The notes beneath the pieces were generated by a model. The model made no database searches. It was not told the origin of the DNA and worked only from the letters and a program-made list of their open reading frames with translations. Source: Bacteroidetes bacterium UBA1947 (GTDB lineage Bacteria; Bacteroidota; Bacteroidia; Chitinophagales; Chitinophagaceae). Taken from it: a stretch of 64,000 bases of DNA. Shown piece by piece: positions 1 through 8,072 of the stretch. The DNA lies in contig DDET01000002.1 of assembly GCA_002336915.1 (NCBI GenBank), forward strand, positions 1 to 64,000, written 5' to 3'. The translations under genes and the position numbers were made by a program. Every line of letters begins with the position of its first letter. Position 1 is the first letter of the stretch.

Positions 1-1
1 C

Positions 2-436
2 GCGCCGGACACTCCCGATGATAACGACAACATCTCCCTCTCCTTTGGAGAGGGCCGGGCTGAGGCAAAACAGGATGACAACTCCACTTTCTGCTCCATC
101 GAAGAAGACAAGCCTGAAGCAAAACCAGAAACGACCAGAAATGAAACGATAACGTCATACGACAATATCCACGCCCCTTCCGGCGAACCACCGCTCAAAA
201 AACCGGAAATAGAAAATGAACCGGAAATCGGAAATCAGCCCGATCCTCCAATATCCCCTTTAGGGGCAGGGGTTCACATCCCCGGCATCACCTATCGCGA
301 CAACGATGGCCAACTAAAACTCATTCCGCCATATAAAAGCAAAGAATACTGGGATCTCCCCGGCAACATTCGCGAACGCTTATATACTATGGGCGGTGAT
401 CCCATCTCAGATCGTAAAGTCAGTAATTATTTCTGA
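2..436 (+). CDS. C-terminal part of an unrecognised gene (cut by left edge)
   Basis: An open frame runs from the window edge to a TGA at 434-436, giving about 144 residues of a larger protein. It is hydrophilic, rich in Pro, Glu, Asn and Asp, and ends in the motif PISDRKVSNYF. I do not recognise the family. Two G+C-rich hairpins lie inside the frame, at 36-54 (CCCTCTCC-ttt-GGAGAGGG) and near 258-275 (CCCCTTTAGGGG), which look like intergenic repeat sequence read in frame. A degraded relative with the same C-terminal motif lies at 45.3-45.55 kb. The frame is open, but whether it is expressed cannot be judged without the 5' part. Confidence 0.55.
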   Translation, partial: APDTPDDNDNISLSFGEGRAEAKQDDNSTFCSIEEDKPEAKPETTRNETITSYDNIHAPSGEPPLKKPEIENEPEIGNQPDPPISPLGAGVHIPGITYRDNDGQLKLIPPYKSKEYWDLPGNIRERLYTMGGDPISDRKVSNYF

Positions 437-456
437 TGCCTGTAATGCGTTTGCCA

Positions 457-828
457 TCAATCCTCATAACCGCTCTTAATAACAGTGAGCAAGAGCTTAA
501 ATCGGCCATTGGGTTCAACATGGCTGGAGGCATGTGCAGGTATGAGGATGCCCTCGCCTATATGCAGTTTGCTGGCTTTACCATTTACAGAAATAATAGC
601 AGAGCCATCTATGATCTGGAGGTAGGTATCGAAAGGAGAGACCTTTTCGTTAAGCCCCTCGCCGGTATCAAAAGACATGGCATTGATAGAGCCGGTGGTC
701 TTCTTCATGATGGACTTGCTTACTACTTCGTTCTCCTCATATTCTATAAGCTCCACAATGATTTGCGCTTTGCCTTTGTCTATCTGGCCTTCCTCGTTTG
801 GTTGTTCCTCCAGTTTCTTCGTATCCAT
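457..828 (-). CDS. Small cupin-domain protein
   Basis: The 123-residue product has the size and pattern of a single-domain cupin. A predicted beta strand region around residues 60-120 contains a GEGILIPAHASSHVEP segment, which corresponds to the second cupin motif (G-x5-P-x-G/H type), preceded by a DTYLQIIDGSAIISVNG segment resembling the first motif. Metal-binding His residues are only partly conserved, so no reaction is assigned. The first 45 residues are charged and probably flexible. It converges on the left-edge gene with about 20 bp between stops. Such proteins are usually small-molecule binding or isomerising proteins in the cytoplasm. Confidence 0.75.
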   Translation of the reverse strand: MDTKKLEEQPNEEGQIDKGKAQIIVELIEYEENEVVSKSIMKKTTGSINAMSFDTGEGLNEKVSPFDTYLQIIDGSAIISVNGKASKLHIGEGILIPAHASSHVEPNGRFKLLLTVIKSGYED

Positions 829-890
829 AGTGTAATTTTTGTATCATCATGAAATCAAGCTACAAAATCAAGCCACTGAACCAGGCTTGT

Positions 891-1172
891 TTATGCAGCA
901 ACAAAAGTGCTTTCCTTTGCCGCAATGAACTCAGGAAGTATTTTGACCGAGTTAAATACAGCCTGCCTTAGTTCCACCAGCTCATCGTAATCGTCTGCCC
1001 TCGGAAGGCACTGCTCAAAATCGGTCTCTATGGTTACATAGGTGCCGAACTTGTCAACCAGTTCGGGGTTGAGCAGGGCGATAAATACAAAGCGCGAATC
1101 GGGAGTGATATCGAGGTAGACATCACAGGAGCAGGACTTGTTGGCGAAAGTAAAGGGTAGTTTATGTTGCAT
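891..1172 (-). CDS. Hypothetical protein, 93 residues
   Basis: I do not recognise this protein. The frame can begin at a GTG (1181), but the ATG three codons later (protein MQHKLPFTFANKS...) is the more natural start. The product is soluble and mixed alpha/beta in composition, with a pair of cysteines near the N-terminus (SCSCDV). It lies upstream of and on the same strand as the cupin gene, about 60 bp away, so the two may be cotranscribed. No motif supports a function. Confidence 0.55.
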   Translation of the reverse strand: MQHKLPFTFANKSCSCDVYLDITPDSRFVFIALLNPELVDKFGTYVTIETDFEQCLPRADDYDELVELRQAVFNSVKILPEFIAAKESTFVAA

Positions 1173-1503
1173 AATGGGCACTTATTATAAATGTGTTGAT
1201 CAATGGCGATCGGGATAGGGGAACCCTGCATTTATCCTCGCGAAATGTGGTGCCTGTCCTTAGCCTAAAGTTCGGCCTATTTGGCCCGTGAGCCCTTACA
1301 CGATTTGAGCGAATGCTTATATAATTCACACCTTTAGGACTTTGTGCGGGATGAGCATGGCGCGCGATGTATTTATTTATACCCTTATTAACTAATATCA
1401 TCCCATGCTCCCGCGCAAATTGCCTACCTTTGCGCTGCAAAAAGCAAGGGGGCTAAGAATCTCGTCGCTTTTGGCTTTTCACTTTTGAATTTTGACTTAG
1501 AAT
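1173..1503. other. Intergenic region upstream of the 2-oxoacid oxidoreductase gene
   Basis: About 330 bp without a convincing gene. It holds a probable Bacteroidota -7 element (listed separately) and, just before the next gene, an A+T-rich tract of the form TTTTGAATTTTGACTT. Similar tracts recur near 44.5 kb and 63.67 kb. Open frames here have arginine/histidine-rich compositions typical of antisense reading and were not called. Confidence 0.5.
1425..1432 (+). promoter_or_regulatory. Candidate -7 promoter element TACCTTTG
   Basis: TACCTTTG matches the Bacteroidota -7 consensus TAnnTTTG exactly and lies about 70 bp before the ATG of the oxidoreductase gene. No clear -33 TTTG/TTG was found at the usual 17-23 bp upstream. 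Confidence 0.45.
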
Positions 1504-3351
1504 ATGGTTCCAGTACAGGTTGTTGAAGATGTTGTTATAAAATTTGCGGGTGACAGTGGTGATGGTATGCAGCTTACGGGCAGCCAGTTCACCAATAACA
1601 CGGCGCTGATAGGTAATGACCTTTCTACCTTCCCCGATTTCCCGGCGGAGATACGCGCCCCCTTAGGCACTGTGCCCGGCGTGAGCGGCTACCAGTTACA
1701 CTTTTCCAGCAACCAGATATACACACCCGGTGATAACTGCGATGTGCTGGTGGCGATGAACGCCGCTGCCCTGAAGGTGAACCTGAAGACGCTGAAGCCC
1801 GGGGGCATCATTATAGCCAATACAGACGGCTTCGACAGTAAGAACCTGAGGCTGGCCAACTACCCCGATGGTGTGAACCCCATAGAGGACGGCAGCCTGG
1901 TGGGCTACGAGCTGCATAAAATAGACGTTACCAAGCTGACCCGCGAGGCGCTGAAGGATATTACACTGGGCACGAAGGAAAAGGACAGGGCGAAGAACAT
2001 GTTCGTACTGGGCTTCCTTTACTGGCTATACAACAGGAACCTGCAAAGCACGCTCTCCTTCCTGCACGATAAGTTCGGCAAGAAGCCGGAGATACTGGAA
2101 AGCAATATCAGGAGCCTGCAGGCGGGCTATAACTATGGCGATACAGTGGAGGCATTTACCAATCGCTACGAAGTGGCCAAGGCGAAACTGCCTGCGGGTA
2201 CTTACCGCGGGATAACCGGTAATACAGCACTGGCATATGGACTGATAGCTGCTTCGCAGAAGGCGGGATTACCGATCTTTTTGGGCACATACCCCATTAC
2301 CCCTGCATCGGACATTTTGCACGAGCTGGCGCGATACAAGAACTTTAACATCCGCACCTTCCAGGCCGAGGATGAGATAGCAGGTATAAGTGCGGCTATA
2401 GGTGCTGCCTATGGTGGCAGCCTGGGTGTTACCACCACATCGGGCCCCGGAATGGCACTGAAGACTGAAGCAATGGGACTGGCAGTGATGCTGGAGATAC
2501 CCTTACTGATCATAAACATACAGCGCGGCGGCCCATCGACAGGCCTGCCCACCAAAACAGAGCAGAGCGACCTGCTGCAGGCATATTACGGTCGCAATGG
2601 GGAGTGCCCGATGCCGGTGATCGCATCGAGCATGCCGGCGGACTGCTTTGATGCGGTATATGAAGCAGTCCGCATAGCGGTGCAGCATATGACACCGGTT
2701 ATACTGCTAAGTGACGGTTATATAGCCAATGGAGCCGAGCCATGGCATTTCCCCAAGAGTGCGGACCTGCCGACTATAGAAGTGAAATTTAAGAAAGGCC
2801 TGGATGAAGGTGAGGAGACCTTCCTGCCATATAAGAGAGACGAAAAGCTGGTACGCCCATGGGCTGTGCCGGGTACAGCAGGACTGGAACACCGGATAGG
2901 TGGGCTGGAGAAAGAAGACATAACCGGAAACATAAGCTATGACGCTGATAACCATCAACATATGGTGAAGACAAGGCAGGCGAAGGTGGATAAAATAGCA
3001 GATTATATACCACTCCAGACATTGGACAGCGGTCCTGAAAAGGGCGATGTGCTGGTGCTGGGCTGGGGCTCCACCTACGGATCAATAAAGAGTGCGGCAA
3101 TGGAGCTACAGGCACAAGGCAAGAGCGTGGCACATGCTCACCTGCGCTACCTGAGGCCCTTTCCCCGCAACCTGGGCGAGATGCTGAGGAACTATAAGCA
3201 CGTACTGATACCGGAGCTGAACAATGGCCAGCTGATCAAGATCATCCGCGACCAGTTTTTTGTAGATGCCAGGGGATATAACAAGATAAAGGGCGTGCCT
3301 ATAACCAGGGTGGAGATGGTGACTGCTATAAGCGAACTGCTGGATAAATGA
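1504..3351 (+). CDS. korA: 2-oxoacid:ferredoxin oxidoreductase, alpha subunit with fused gamma domain
   Basis: The 615-residue protein is the fused gamma-alpha form of the 2-oxoglutarate/2-oxoacid:acceptor oxidoreductase that oxidatively decarboxylates a 2-oxoacid to its acyl-CoA with ferredoxin as acceptor. Residues 1-200 form the gamma domain (FAGDSGDGMQLTG, then PDFPAEIRAPLGTVPGVSGYQ). From about 235 the pyrimidine-binding alpha domain follows (ITGNTALAYGLIAAS, FLGTYPITPASDILHELA, TTSGPGMALKTEA, NIQRGGPSTGLPTKTEQSD). These enzymes need a TPP-binding beta subunit, usually encoded immediately downstream. Here the next genes are a small membrane protein and a photolyase, so the partner must be encoded elsewhere or have been lost. 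Length and motifs look intact. The exact 2-oxoacid cannot be read from sequence. Confidence 0.93.
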   Translation: MVPVQVVEDVVIKFAGDSGDGMQLTGSQFTNNTALIGNDLSTFPDFPAEIRAPLGTVPGVSGYQLHFSSNQIYTPGDNCDVLVAMNAAALKVNLKTLKPGGIIIANTDGFDSKNLRLANYPDGVNPIEDGSLVGYELHKIDVTKLTREALKDITLGTKEKDRAKNMFVLGFLYWLYNRNLQSTLSFLHDKFGKKPEILESNIRSLQAGYNYGDTVEAFTNRYEVAKAKLPAGTYRGITGNTALAYGLIAASQKAGLPIFLGTYPITPASDILHELARYKNFNIRTFQAEDEIAGISAAIGAAYGGSLGVTTTSGPGMALKTEAMGLAVMLEIPLLIINIQRGGPSTGLPTKTEQSDLLQAYYGRNGECPMPVIASSMPADCFDAVYEAVRIAVQHMTPVILLSDGYIANGAEPWHFPKSADLPTIEVKFKKGLDEGEETFLPYKRDEKLVRPWAVPGTAGLEHRIGGLEKEDITGNISYDADNHQHMVKTRQAKVDKIADYIPLQTLDSGPEKGDVLVLGWGSTYGSIKSAAMELQAQGKSVAHAHLRYLRPFPRNLGEMLRNYKHVLIPELNNGQLIKIIRDQFFVDARGYNKIKGVPITRVEMVTAISELLDK

Positions 3352-3403
3352 TAGCCGATGACGCTTATCATATATTATTAACATTTTTTATGGTGGATTT
3401 TCG

Positions 3404-3411
3404 TAACTTTG
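3404..3411 (+). promoter_or_regulatory. Candidate -7 element TAACTTTG four bases before an ATG
   Basis: TAACTTTG matches TAnnTTTG and ends four bases before the ATG of the small membrane protein gene. A transcript from this promoter would begin at or very near the start codon, so the mRNA may be leaderless. Confidence 0.45.
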
Positions 3412-3415
3412 TAGA

Positions 3416-3574
3416 ATGGTATTGATAATTGCATTTGCTGTGGGCCTTGTAGTATATTTTGTAGTTCAGCAAATGAATCGCAGAAAAGGTAACCAACTGA
3501 ACAACCTTGAGGTAAAACGCAGGGCTTCACTGGATGATATACTGAAGAACAATAAAGACAGATACGTAGGTTAA
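3416..3574 (+). CDS. Small single-pass membrane protein, 52 residues
   Basis: A short frame starts at ATG 3416 and ends at TAA 3572-3574. The product starts with one hydrophobic helix (MVLIIAFAVGLVVYFVVQQ) followed by a charged cytoplasmic tail with Arg/Lys (NRRKGNQLNN...). It reads like a genuine small membrane protein and lies between a promoter-like element and a strong terminator, which argues for its own short transcript. I know no family for it. Confidence 0.6.
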   Translation: MVLIIAFAVGLVVYFVVQQMNRRKGNQLNNLEVKRRASLDDILKNNKDRYVG

Positions 3575-3600
3575 GAACCGAAGTATAATTTTTTTATAGA

Positions 3601-3635
3601 ACGAGCGGCAGGACATACCTGCCGCTCGTTTATTA
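3601..3635 (+). terminator. Rho-independent terminator
   Basis: A perfect 12-bp stem ACGAGCGGCAGG/CCTGCCGCTCGT with a 5-nt loop (acata) is followed by a T-rich tract. It closes the transcript of the small membrane protein gene and lies just before the photolyase gene. Confidence 0.85.
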
Positions 3636-3680
3636 TTTGGGGTGGATAAACCTTTCCAGCGCCCATACTGTTATAAGAGC

Positions 3681-4991
3681 ATGCAAACACCTGTTTCTAT
3701 TTTTTGGTTTCGTCGCGACCTGCGGCTTTATGATAATGCGGGCTTATACCATGCCCTGCGCTCAGGTAAGAGGGTGCTGCCCATCTTCATCTTTGATACC
3801 AACATCCTGAACGACCTTGAAGATAAGAGCGATAAGCGTGTGGCCTTTATACATGATACACTAGCAGACATACAGGAGCAATTAGTGCGGATGGGCAGCA
3901 GCCTGTGCGTGCTGCATGGCGAGCCCATGGACTGCTTTAAGCAATTGGCCGAAACGTATACTATAGAGGCAGTGTATACCAATCATGATTATGAGCCTTA
4001 TGCACAGGAGCGGGACAGAGCCATAGCGGCATATCTAAAAGATAAGGGAATAGACTTTCATACTTACAAAGACCAGGTGATATTCGAGAAGGGTGAGGTG
4101 CTGAAGGATAATGGCGCGCCGTATACCGTGTACACTCCATATAGCAGGAAGTGGAAGGAGAAGCTGAATGAGTTTTATTTAAAGTCTTATCCTACGCAGA
4201 AATATTACAATAACTTTTTAAAGCAGGAACCTATTGATATCCCGAAGCTTGAGGTGTTGGGCTTTAAGGAAGTTACTTATGATGCTGCTGCGCCAGGGCT
4301 GGATGGAAATATTGCTGTGCACTATGATGAGACGCGGAACTTTCCTGCGGTGCGGGGTACTACGAGGCTGAGTGTGCATCTGCGGTTTGGGACGATCAGT
4401 ATTCGCAAGCTGGTGGCGGAGGCTAAGGAGCTGAACGGGCAATTGTTGAATGAGCTGGTGTGGCGGGAATTTTACCAAATGATCCTTTGGCATTTTCCCT
4501 ATGTAGTGAACGGCAGTTTTAAGAAGGAGTATGATAATATGCAGTGGCGGAATAATGAAGCTGAGTTTGAAAAATGGTGCAAGGGTGAGACAGGCTACCC
4601 GATAGTGGATGCGGGAATGAGGGAACTGAATGGGACAGGGTATATGCACAACCGCGTAAGAATGATAGTGGCAAGTTTCCTGTGTAAAGACCTGCTTATA
4701 GACTGGAGATGGGGTGAGGCGTACTTTGCGCAAAAGCTGATGGACTATGACCTGGCGGCAAACAACGGCGGCTGGCAATGGGCAGCAGGCAGTGGCTGTG
4801 ATGCGGCGCCGTACTTCAGGGTGTTCAATCCGCAACTGCAGGCGGAAAAGTTTGATCCGAAGCAGGAATATATACGAAAATGGGTGCCGGAATATGATAA
4901 GCTTGTTTATCCCCTGCCTATGGTGGAGCATAAGGCTGCGCGGGATAGGTGTTTGGCAGCTTACAAGAGCGCACTTGCCAGCCGGGCCTAA
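3681..4991 (+). CDS. phrB: Deoxyribodipyrimidine photolyase
   Basis: The 436-residue product is a class I cryptochrome/photolyase flavoprotein that uses blue light to reverse cyclobutane pyrimidine dimers in DNA. The N-terminal photolyase domain opens with SIFWFRRDLRLYDN. The C-terminal FAD-binding domain contains ELVWREFYQMILW, GYPIVDAGMRELNGTGYMHNR and NNGGWQWAAGSGCDAAPYFR, the family signature. A longer frame begins at a GTG 39 bp upstream, but the ATG at 3681 gives the normal photolyase N-terminus. Length is slightly below the usual 450-480. No neighbour gives further context. Confidence 0.95.
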   Translation: MQTPVSIFWFRRDLRLYDNAGLYHALRSGKRVLPIFIFDTNILNDLEDKSDKRVAFIHDTLADIQEQLVRMGSSLCVLHGEPMDCFKQLAETYTIEAVYTNHDYEPYAQERDRAIAAYLKDKGIDFHTYKDQVIFEKGEVLKDNGAPYTVYTPYSRKWKEKLNEFYLKSYPTQKYYNNFLKQEPIDIPKLEVLGFKEVTYDAAAPGLDGNIAVHYDETRNFPAVRGTTRLSVHLRFGTISIRKLVAEAKELNGQLLNELVWREFYQMILWHFPYVVNGSFKKEYDNMQWRNNEAEFEKWCKGETGYPIVDAGMRELNGTGYMHNRVRMIVASFLCKDLLIDWRWGEAYFAQKLMDYDLAANNGGWQWAAGSGCDAAPYFRVFNPQLQAEKFDPKQEYIRKWVPEYDKLVYPLPMVEHKAARDRCLAAYKSALASRA

Positions 4992-5069
4992 TTGTACTGC
5001 ATTAAAAATAGAAATCTGTACTTACTTTGACAAGGGAATCTGAAGCAAATTTGTACCAGACTTTTCTAT

Positions 5070-5573
5070 ATGGAGTTTCACACCGTCCAGCCTTTTCTTG
5101 ATTATTACGAACGATTGCGTGAGCGTACGAATCGTTTAATAGCCGTTATTCCGCGGGATAAAATGGACTGGGCCTATAAGGAGGGTAAGTATACGATTGC
5201 TGATATGCTGAGGCATATAGCAGCGCTGGAACGGTATATGTTTGCGGAGAATGTACAGGGTAAGCCGAGTAGTTATAATGGTTGCGGTAAGGAGCTGGCG
5301 AATGAGTATGATGATGTGATAGCTTTCTTCAATGAGATGCATCGGCAGTCGATGGAAATATTTGGGAAGCTTAGGGATGCTGATCTGCAAAAGAAATGTA
5401 GCACGCCAGCGGGCGCGCCGATCACTACCTGGAAATGGCTGAGGGCTATGACAGAACACGAGATACACCATAGGGGCGAGCTGTATATTTACCTGAACTT
5501 GCTGGATGTAAAAACACCACCGATGTTTGGGCTGACAGCGGAGGAAGTGCAGGCCCGGAGTATAAAAAGATAA
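5070..5573 (+). CDS. DinB-family protein
   Basis: A 167-residue four-helix DinB/YfiT-like protein. Three histidines are placed as in the family metal site: H49 (DMLRHIAALE), and H130 and H134 in EHEIHHRGEL. Members bind a divalent metal and some act as thiol-dependent transferases or hydrolases, but the substrate is unknown here. It is followed after 12 bp by a secreted protein and then by a second DinB-like protein, which suggests an operon. Confidence 0.88.
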   Translation: MEFHTVQPFLDYYERLRERTNRLIAVIPRDKMDWAYKEGKYTIADMLRHIAALERYMFAENVQGKPSSYNGCGKELANEYDDVIAFFNEMHRQSMEIFGKLRDADLQKKCSTPAGAPITTWKWLRAMTEHEIHHRGELYIYLNLLDVKTPPMFGLTAEEVQARSIKR

Positions 5574-5585
5574 ACACCAGCATAT

Positions 5586-6095
5586 ATGAAAGCAGCCTTT
5601 TTCCTCGTTCTATTGCTAATAACATTCAATGTGGCTGAAGCACAAAACACCCCACCACGCAAACCTTGCATGGCACCCGAATGCAGCCAGTTCGATTTCT
5701 GGTTGGGTGAATGGGACCTTACGCATAGTGATACAGTACATGCCAGCAATCATGTGACGAGGGAAATGGATGGCTGTTTAACTCATGAACACTTTGACGA
5801 CCCCTCGACGAACTACAGAGGTGAGAGCTGGTCGATGTACAACCCGATGATCAAAAAATGGCAGCAAACATGGGTGGACAATAGGGGTGGATATATAGCA
5901 CTGGCGGGTGTATTTGAGAACGGAGAGATGGCGCTGTATACCGAGCCGTTTACATTAAACGGTAAGAGAACAGTGAACCGCATGGTGTACTACAATATTA
6001 AAAAAGATAGCTTCGACTGGCGCTGGGAAGGGAGTGCCGATGAAGGAAAGACATGGAAGCAAAACTGGCTGATACATTATAATCGTAAAAAGTAA
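5586..6095 (+). CDS. Secreted DUF1579-like protein
   Basis: The 169-residue protein begins with a clear signal peptide (MKAAFFLVLLLITFNVAEAQ) and is probably periplasmic. The mature part has the FDFWLGEWDLT segment common in DUF1579/nitrobindin-like beta-barrel proteins, and several conserved Trp residues later (WSMYNPMIKKWQQTWVDN, FDWRWEGSADEGKTW). No catalytic residues are evident. It sits between two DinB-like genes with gaps of 12 and 4 bp, so it is probably cotranscribed with them. Confidence 0.75.
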   Translation: MKAAFFLVLLLITFNVAEAQNTPPRKPCMAPECSQFDFWLGEWDLTHSDTVHASNHVTREMDGCLTHEHFDDPSTNYRGESWSMYNPMIKKWQQTWVDNRGGYIALAGVFENGEMALYTEPFTLNGKRTVNRMVYYNIKKDSFDWRWEGSADEGKTWKQNWLIHYNRKK

Positions 6096-6099
6096 GCGT

Positions 6100-6555
6100 A
6101 TGGACCATATTTTACAAGAAACATCAGGAAAGCTGCTGCAGACTATTAATGATGCAAAAGAACGGTTTGCCAATATTTCGCAGGAGGCCTGGGATGCGAA
6201 GCCTGTGGCTACTGTGTGGAGTAAGAAGGAAATATTGGGACATTTGATAGACAGTGCCGCTAATAATCATTTAAGGTTTGTGCGGGCGCAGATGGTAGAT
6301 GACACTTTCCGAACGCATGGGTATGAGCAGGACTTTTATGTGAGCAGGCAGCATTACCAGGATGTACCTGCGGCGGAATTAATAGACCTATGGTATGCAT
6401 ATAACAGGCAACTGGCCAATGTGATACTGCATGTGGACCCAAGTAAGCTGGGTGTTACTTGTTATATAGGGGAGCATGAGCCATTCACCTTTTCGTTTGT
6501 GATCACGGATTATGTGACACATATGATACATCATTTGGAGGATATACTTTCCTGA
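6100..6555 (+). CDS. DinB superfamily protein
   Basis: A 151-residue DinB_2-type protein with the pattern KKEILGHLIDSAANNHLRF near residues 42-60 and a C-terminal YVTHMIHHLEDIL helix. H49 and the C-terminal His cluster (THMIHH) are placed like the metal ligands of the family. It starts 4 bp after the DUF1579-like gene. Function beyond probable metal binding is unknown. Confidence 0.85.
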   Translation: MDHILQETSGKLLQTINDAKERFANISQEAWDAKPVATVWSKKEILGHLIDSAANNHLRFVRAQMVDDTFRTHGYEQDFYVSRQHYQDVPAAELIDLWYAYNRQLANVILHVDPSKLGVTCYIGEHEPFTFSFVITDYVTHMIHHLEDILS

Positions 6556-6600
6556 TCGTTCCTCCTTTAACGCGTCTGACCGCTTGGAGCCGTGCTGACG

Positions 6601-7824
6601 CTAATTGAGATTGAAATGTTTGGTGGCCATCTTTTCTACTTCGTTGCCTACTGCGAGTGAGGCTGTGGCAGCGGGCGAGGGGGCATTGAGTATGTGTATG
6701 GCATTACCACTGCTTTCTATTTTGAAGTCGTCGATCATTTCACCTTCCTGCGCCAGGAGCATGGCACGTACACCAGCCCTGCCGGGAACGAGATCGTCCA
6801 TTTCGAGTGTTGGTATCAATGCGCGAAGACGCTGTAAGAACAGGCGCTTTGAGAATGCACGGCGATATTCATCGAGTCCGAAGCGCCAGTGTTTGGCAAA
6901 GAACTTCCAGGTGCCGCCGAATGAAAAGGCTTCCAGCGTATCGCGTAGCGAAAAATCTGTTTTGCCATAGCCCTCCCGCTTGAAGACGAAGACCGCATTG
7001 GGACCGCACTCTGTGCCGCCATGTATCATGCGGGTAAAGTGGACGCCGAGGAAAGGGAATTTAGGATTGGGTACAGGGTAAATGAGGTTCCTTACTTTGT
7101 GCAGGCCTTTTTCGGAGAGATCAAAATAATCACCACGGAAGCCAACTATGGTAGTGTCGTTCTTAATGCCTTCTTTCTTTGCTATCCTGTCGGACTGAAG
7201 ACCGGCGCAGGTAATGATATATGTGCCGCGGAAGGTGCCTTTGGGCGTTATTACATCGGTATAACCATCGTGCTTTTCAAAGGCTGTTACCTCGTGATCT
7301 GTCAATACTTTGCTGCCGGTGAATTTATTATTGATGAGCTCCACATATTTGCGTGTTACCTCGGCATAGTCAATGATGCCTGTGCAGGGTACCCATATGC
7401 CTTGTATGCCCGTGCAGAAAGGTTCTATCTCTTTTATCTTCTTAGCATCTATCAGCTCTATACCTTCCACATCGTTTGCTATGCCATTGTTGAAAACCTT
7501 GTTCATGTGGGCCAGCTCGCTCTCTTTGGTGGCTACGATGACCTTGCCGCATATGTCGTGGCTTATTTTATGTTCTTTGGCGAAGGCTACCAGTTCGCGA
7601 CGGCCGTCGACACAGTTCTTTGCTTTGTAGGAGCCCGGTTTGTAGTAGATGCCGGAGTGTATGACACCTGAGTTGTGACCGGTTTGATGGGCGGCAACTT
7701 CTTTTTCCTTTTCTAAAACCAGTATCTTTTTGTTGGGGTATTTTAAATTGAGCTTGTAGGCTGATGCAAGGCCTACTATACCGCCGCCTACTATGATGAT
7801 GTCGTAATGATGGATATCGTTCAA
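6601..7824 (-). CDS. lhgO: L-2-hydroxyglutarate oxidase
   Basis: The FAD-dependent oxidoreductase (about 407 residues) converts L-2-hydroxyglutarate to 2-oxoglutarate and passes the electrons to the quinone pool in E. coli. The N-terminal Rossmann motif is YDIIIVGGGIVGLASAYKL, followed by HQTGHNSGVIHSGIYYKPGS, both characteristic of LhgO. The frame is open to a TTG at 7848, but that codon lies inside a -7 promoter motif. The next usable start is TTG at 7824 (MNDIHHYDIII...), and there is no ATG before the glycine-rich loop. The neighbouring genes do not belong to the same pathway. Confidence 0.92.
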   Translation of the reverse strand: MNDIHHYDIIIVGGGIVGLASAYKLNLKYPNKKILVLEKEKEVAAHQTGHNSGVIHSGIYYKPGSYKAKNCVDGRRELVAFAKEHKISHDICGKVIVATKESELAHMNKVFNNGIANDVEGIELIDAKKIKEIEPFCTGIQGIWVPCTGIIDYAEVTRKYVELINNKFTGSKVLTDHEVTAFEKHDGYTDVITPKGTFRGTYIITCAGLQSDRIAKKEGIKNDTTIVGFRGDYFDLSEKGLHKVRNLIYPVPNPKFPFLGVHFTRMIHGGTECGPNAVFVFKREGYGKTDFSLRDTLEAFSFGGTWKFFAKHWRFGLDEYRRAFSKRLFLQRLRALIPTLEMDDLVPGRAGVRAMLLAQEGEMIDDFKIESSGNAIHILNAPSPAATASLAVGNEVEKMATKHFNLN

Positions 7825-7845
7825 AACAATATGTTTATGCGTGCG

Positions 7846-7853
7846 CAAAGATA
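7846..7853 (-). promoter_or_regulatory. Candidate -7 element TATCTTTG for lhgO
   Basis: On the minus strand TATCTTTG lies about 20 bp upstream of the TTG codon chosen as the lhgO start. It matches TAnnTTTG exactly. Its position inside the longer reading frame argues against the more upstream start. Confidence 0.45.
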
Positions 7854-7894
7854 CCCTGAAAAGTGCAAGGATAAAAGTGGAGTGTTGTGTTGTT

Positions 7895-7978
7895 CAACCC
7901 CTCCGGGGTTGCGCGAGATGAGGCGTCTATTACCCCGGATTTCATCCGGGGCTATTCACATTTAAGCCCTTCGGGCTT
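7895..7978. repeat. Array of three short hairpins (intergenic repeat family, copy 1)
   Basis: Three stem-loops with 3-nt loops follow one another: CAACCCC-tcc-GGGGTTG (7895-7911), CCCCGGAT-ttc-ATCCGGGG (7933-7951) and AAGCCC-ttc-GGGCTT (7964-7978). The same series occurs in inverted orientation at 63530-63616. This is a dispersed Bacteroidota-type intergenic palindrome and not a gene. Confidence 0.8.
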
Positions 7979-8060
7979 GTGTTGGGTGGATATTGAGACG
8001 TCCAAATTGGGCTAATTAAGTTATAATATGAATTGATATTAAGGGGAAATCCAAATCACA

Positions 8061-8068
8061 TACATTTG
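8061..8068 (+). promoter_or_regulatory. Candidate -7 element TACATTTG four bases before an ATG
   Basis: TACATTTG matches TAnnTTTG and ends four bases before the nitroreductase ATG, which suggests a leaderless or nearly leaderless mRNA. A TTG 25 bp upstream is slightly too far to be a standard -33 element. Confidence 0.5.
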
Positions 8069-8072
8069 CAAC

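Noticed and set aside
1034..1440. Minus-strand open frames upstream of the 2-oxoacid oxidoreductase gene
   Set aside because: Their products are rich in Arg, His and Pro with no domain, overlap a likely promoter, and have no start-site support.
4218..4931. Long minus-strand open frame (about 237 codons) inside the photolyase gene
   Set aside because: It is antisense to a complete, well-conserved gene and its His/Leu-rich composition is typical of an antisense shadow.
7021..7671. Plus-strand open frame of about 216 codons inside lhgO
   Set aside because: It is antisense to a conserved enzyme gene, and its Tyr/Ala/Val-rich product has no family.
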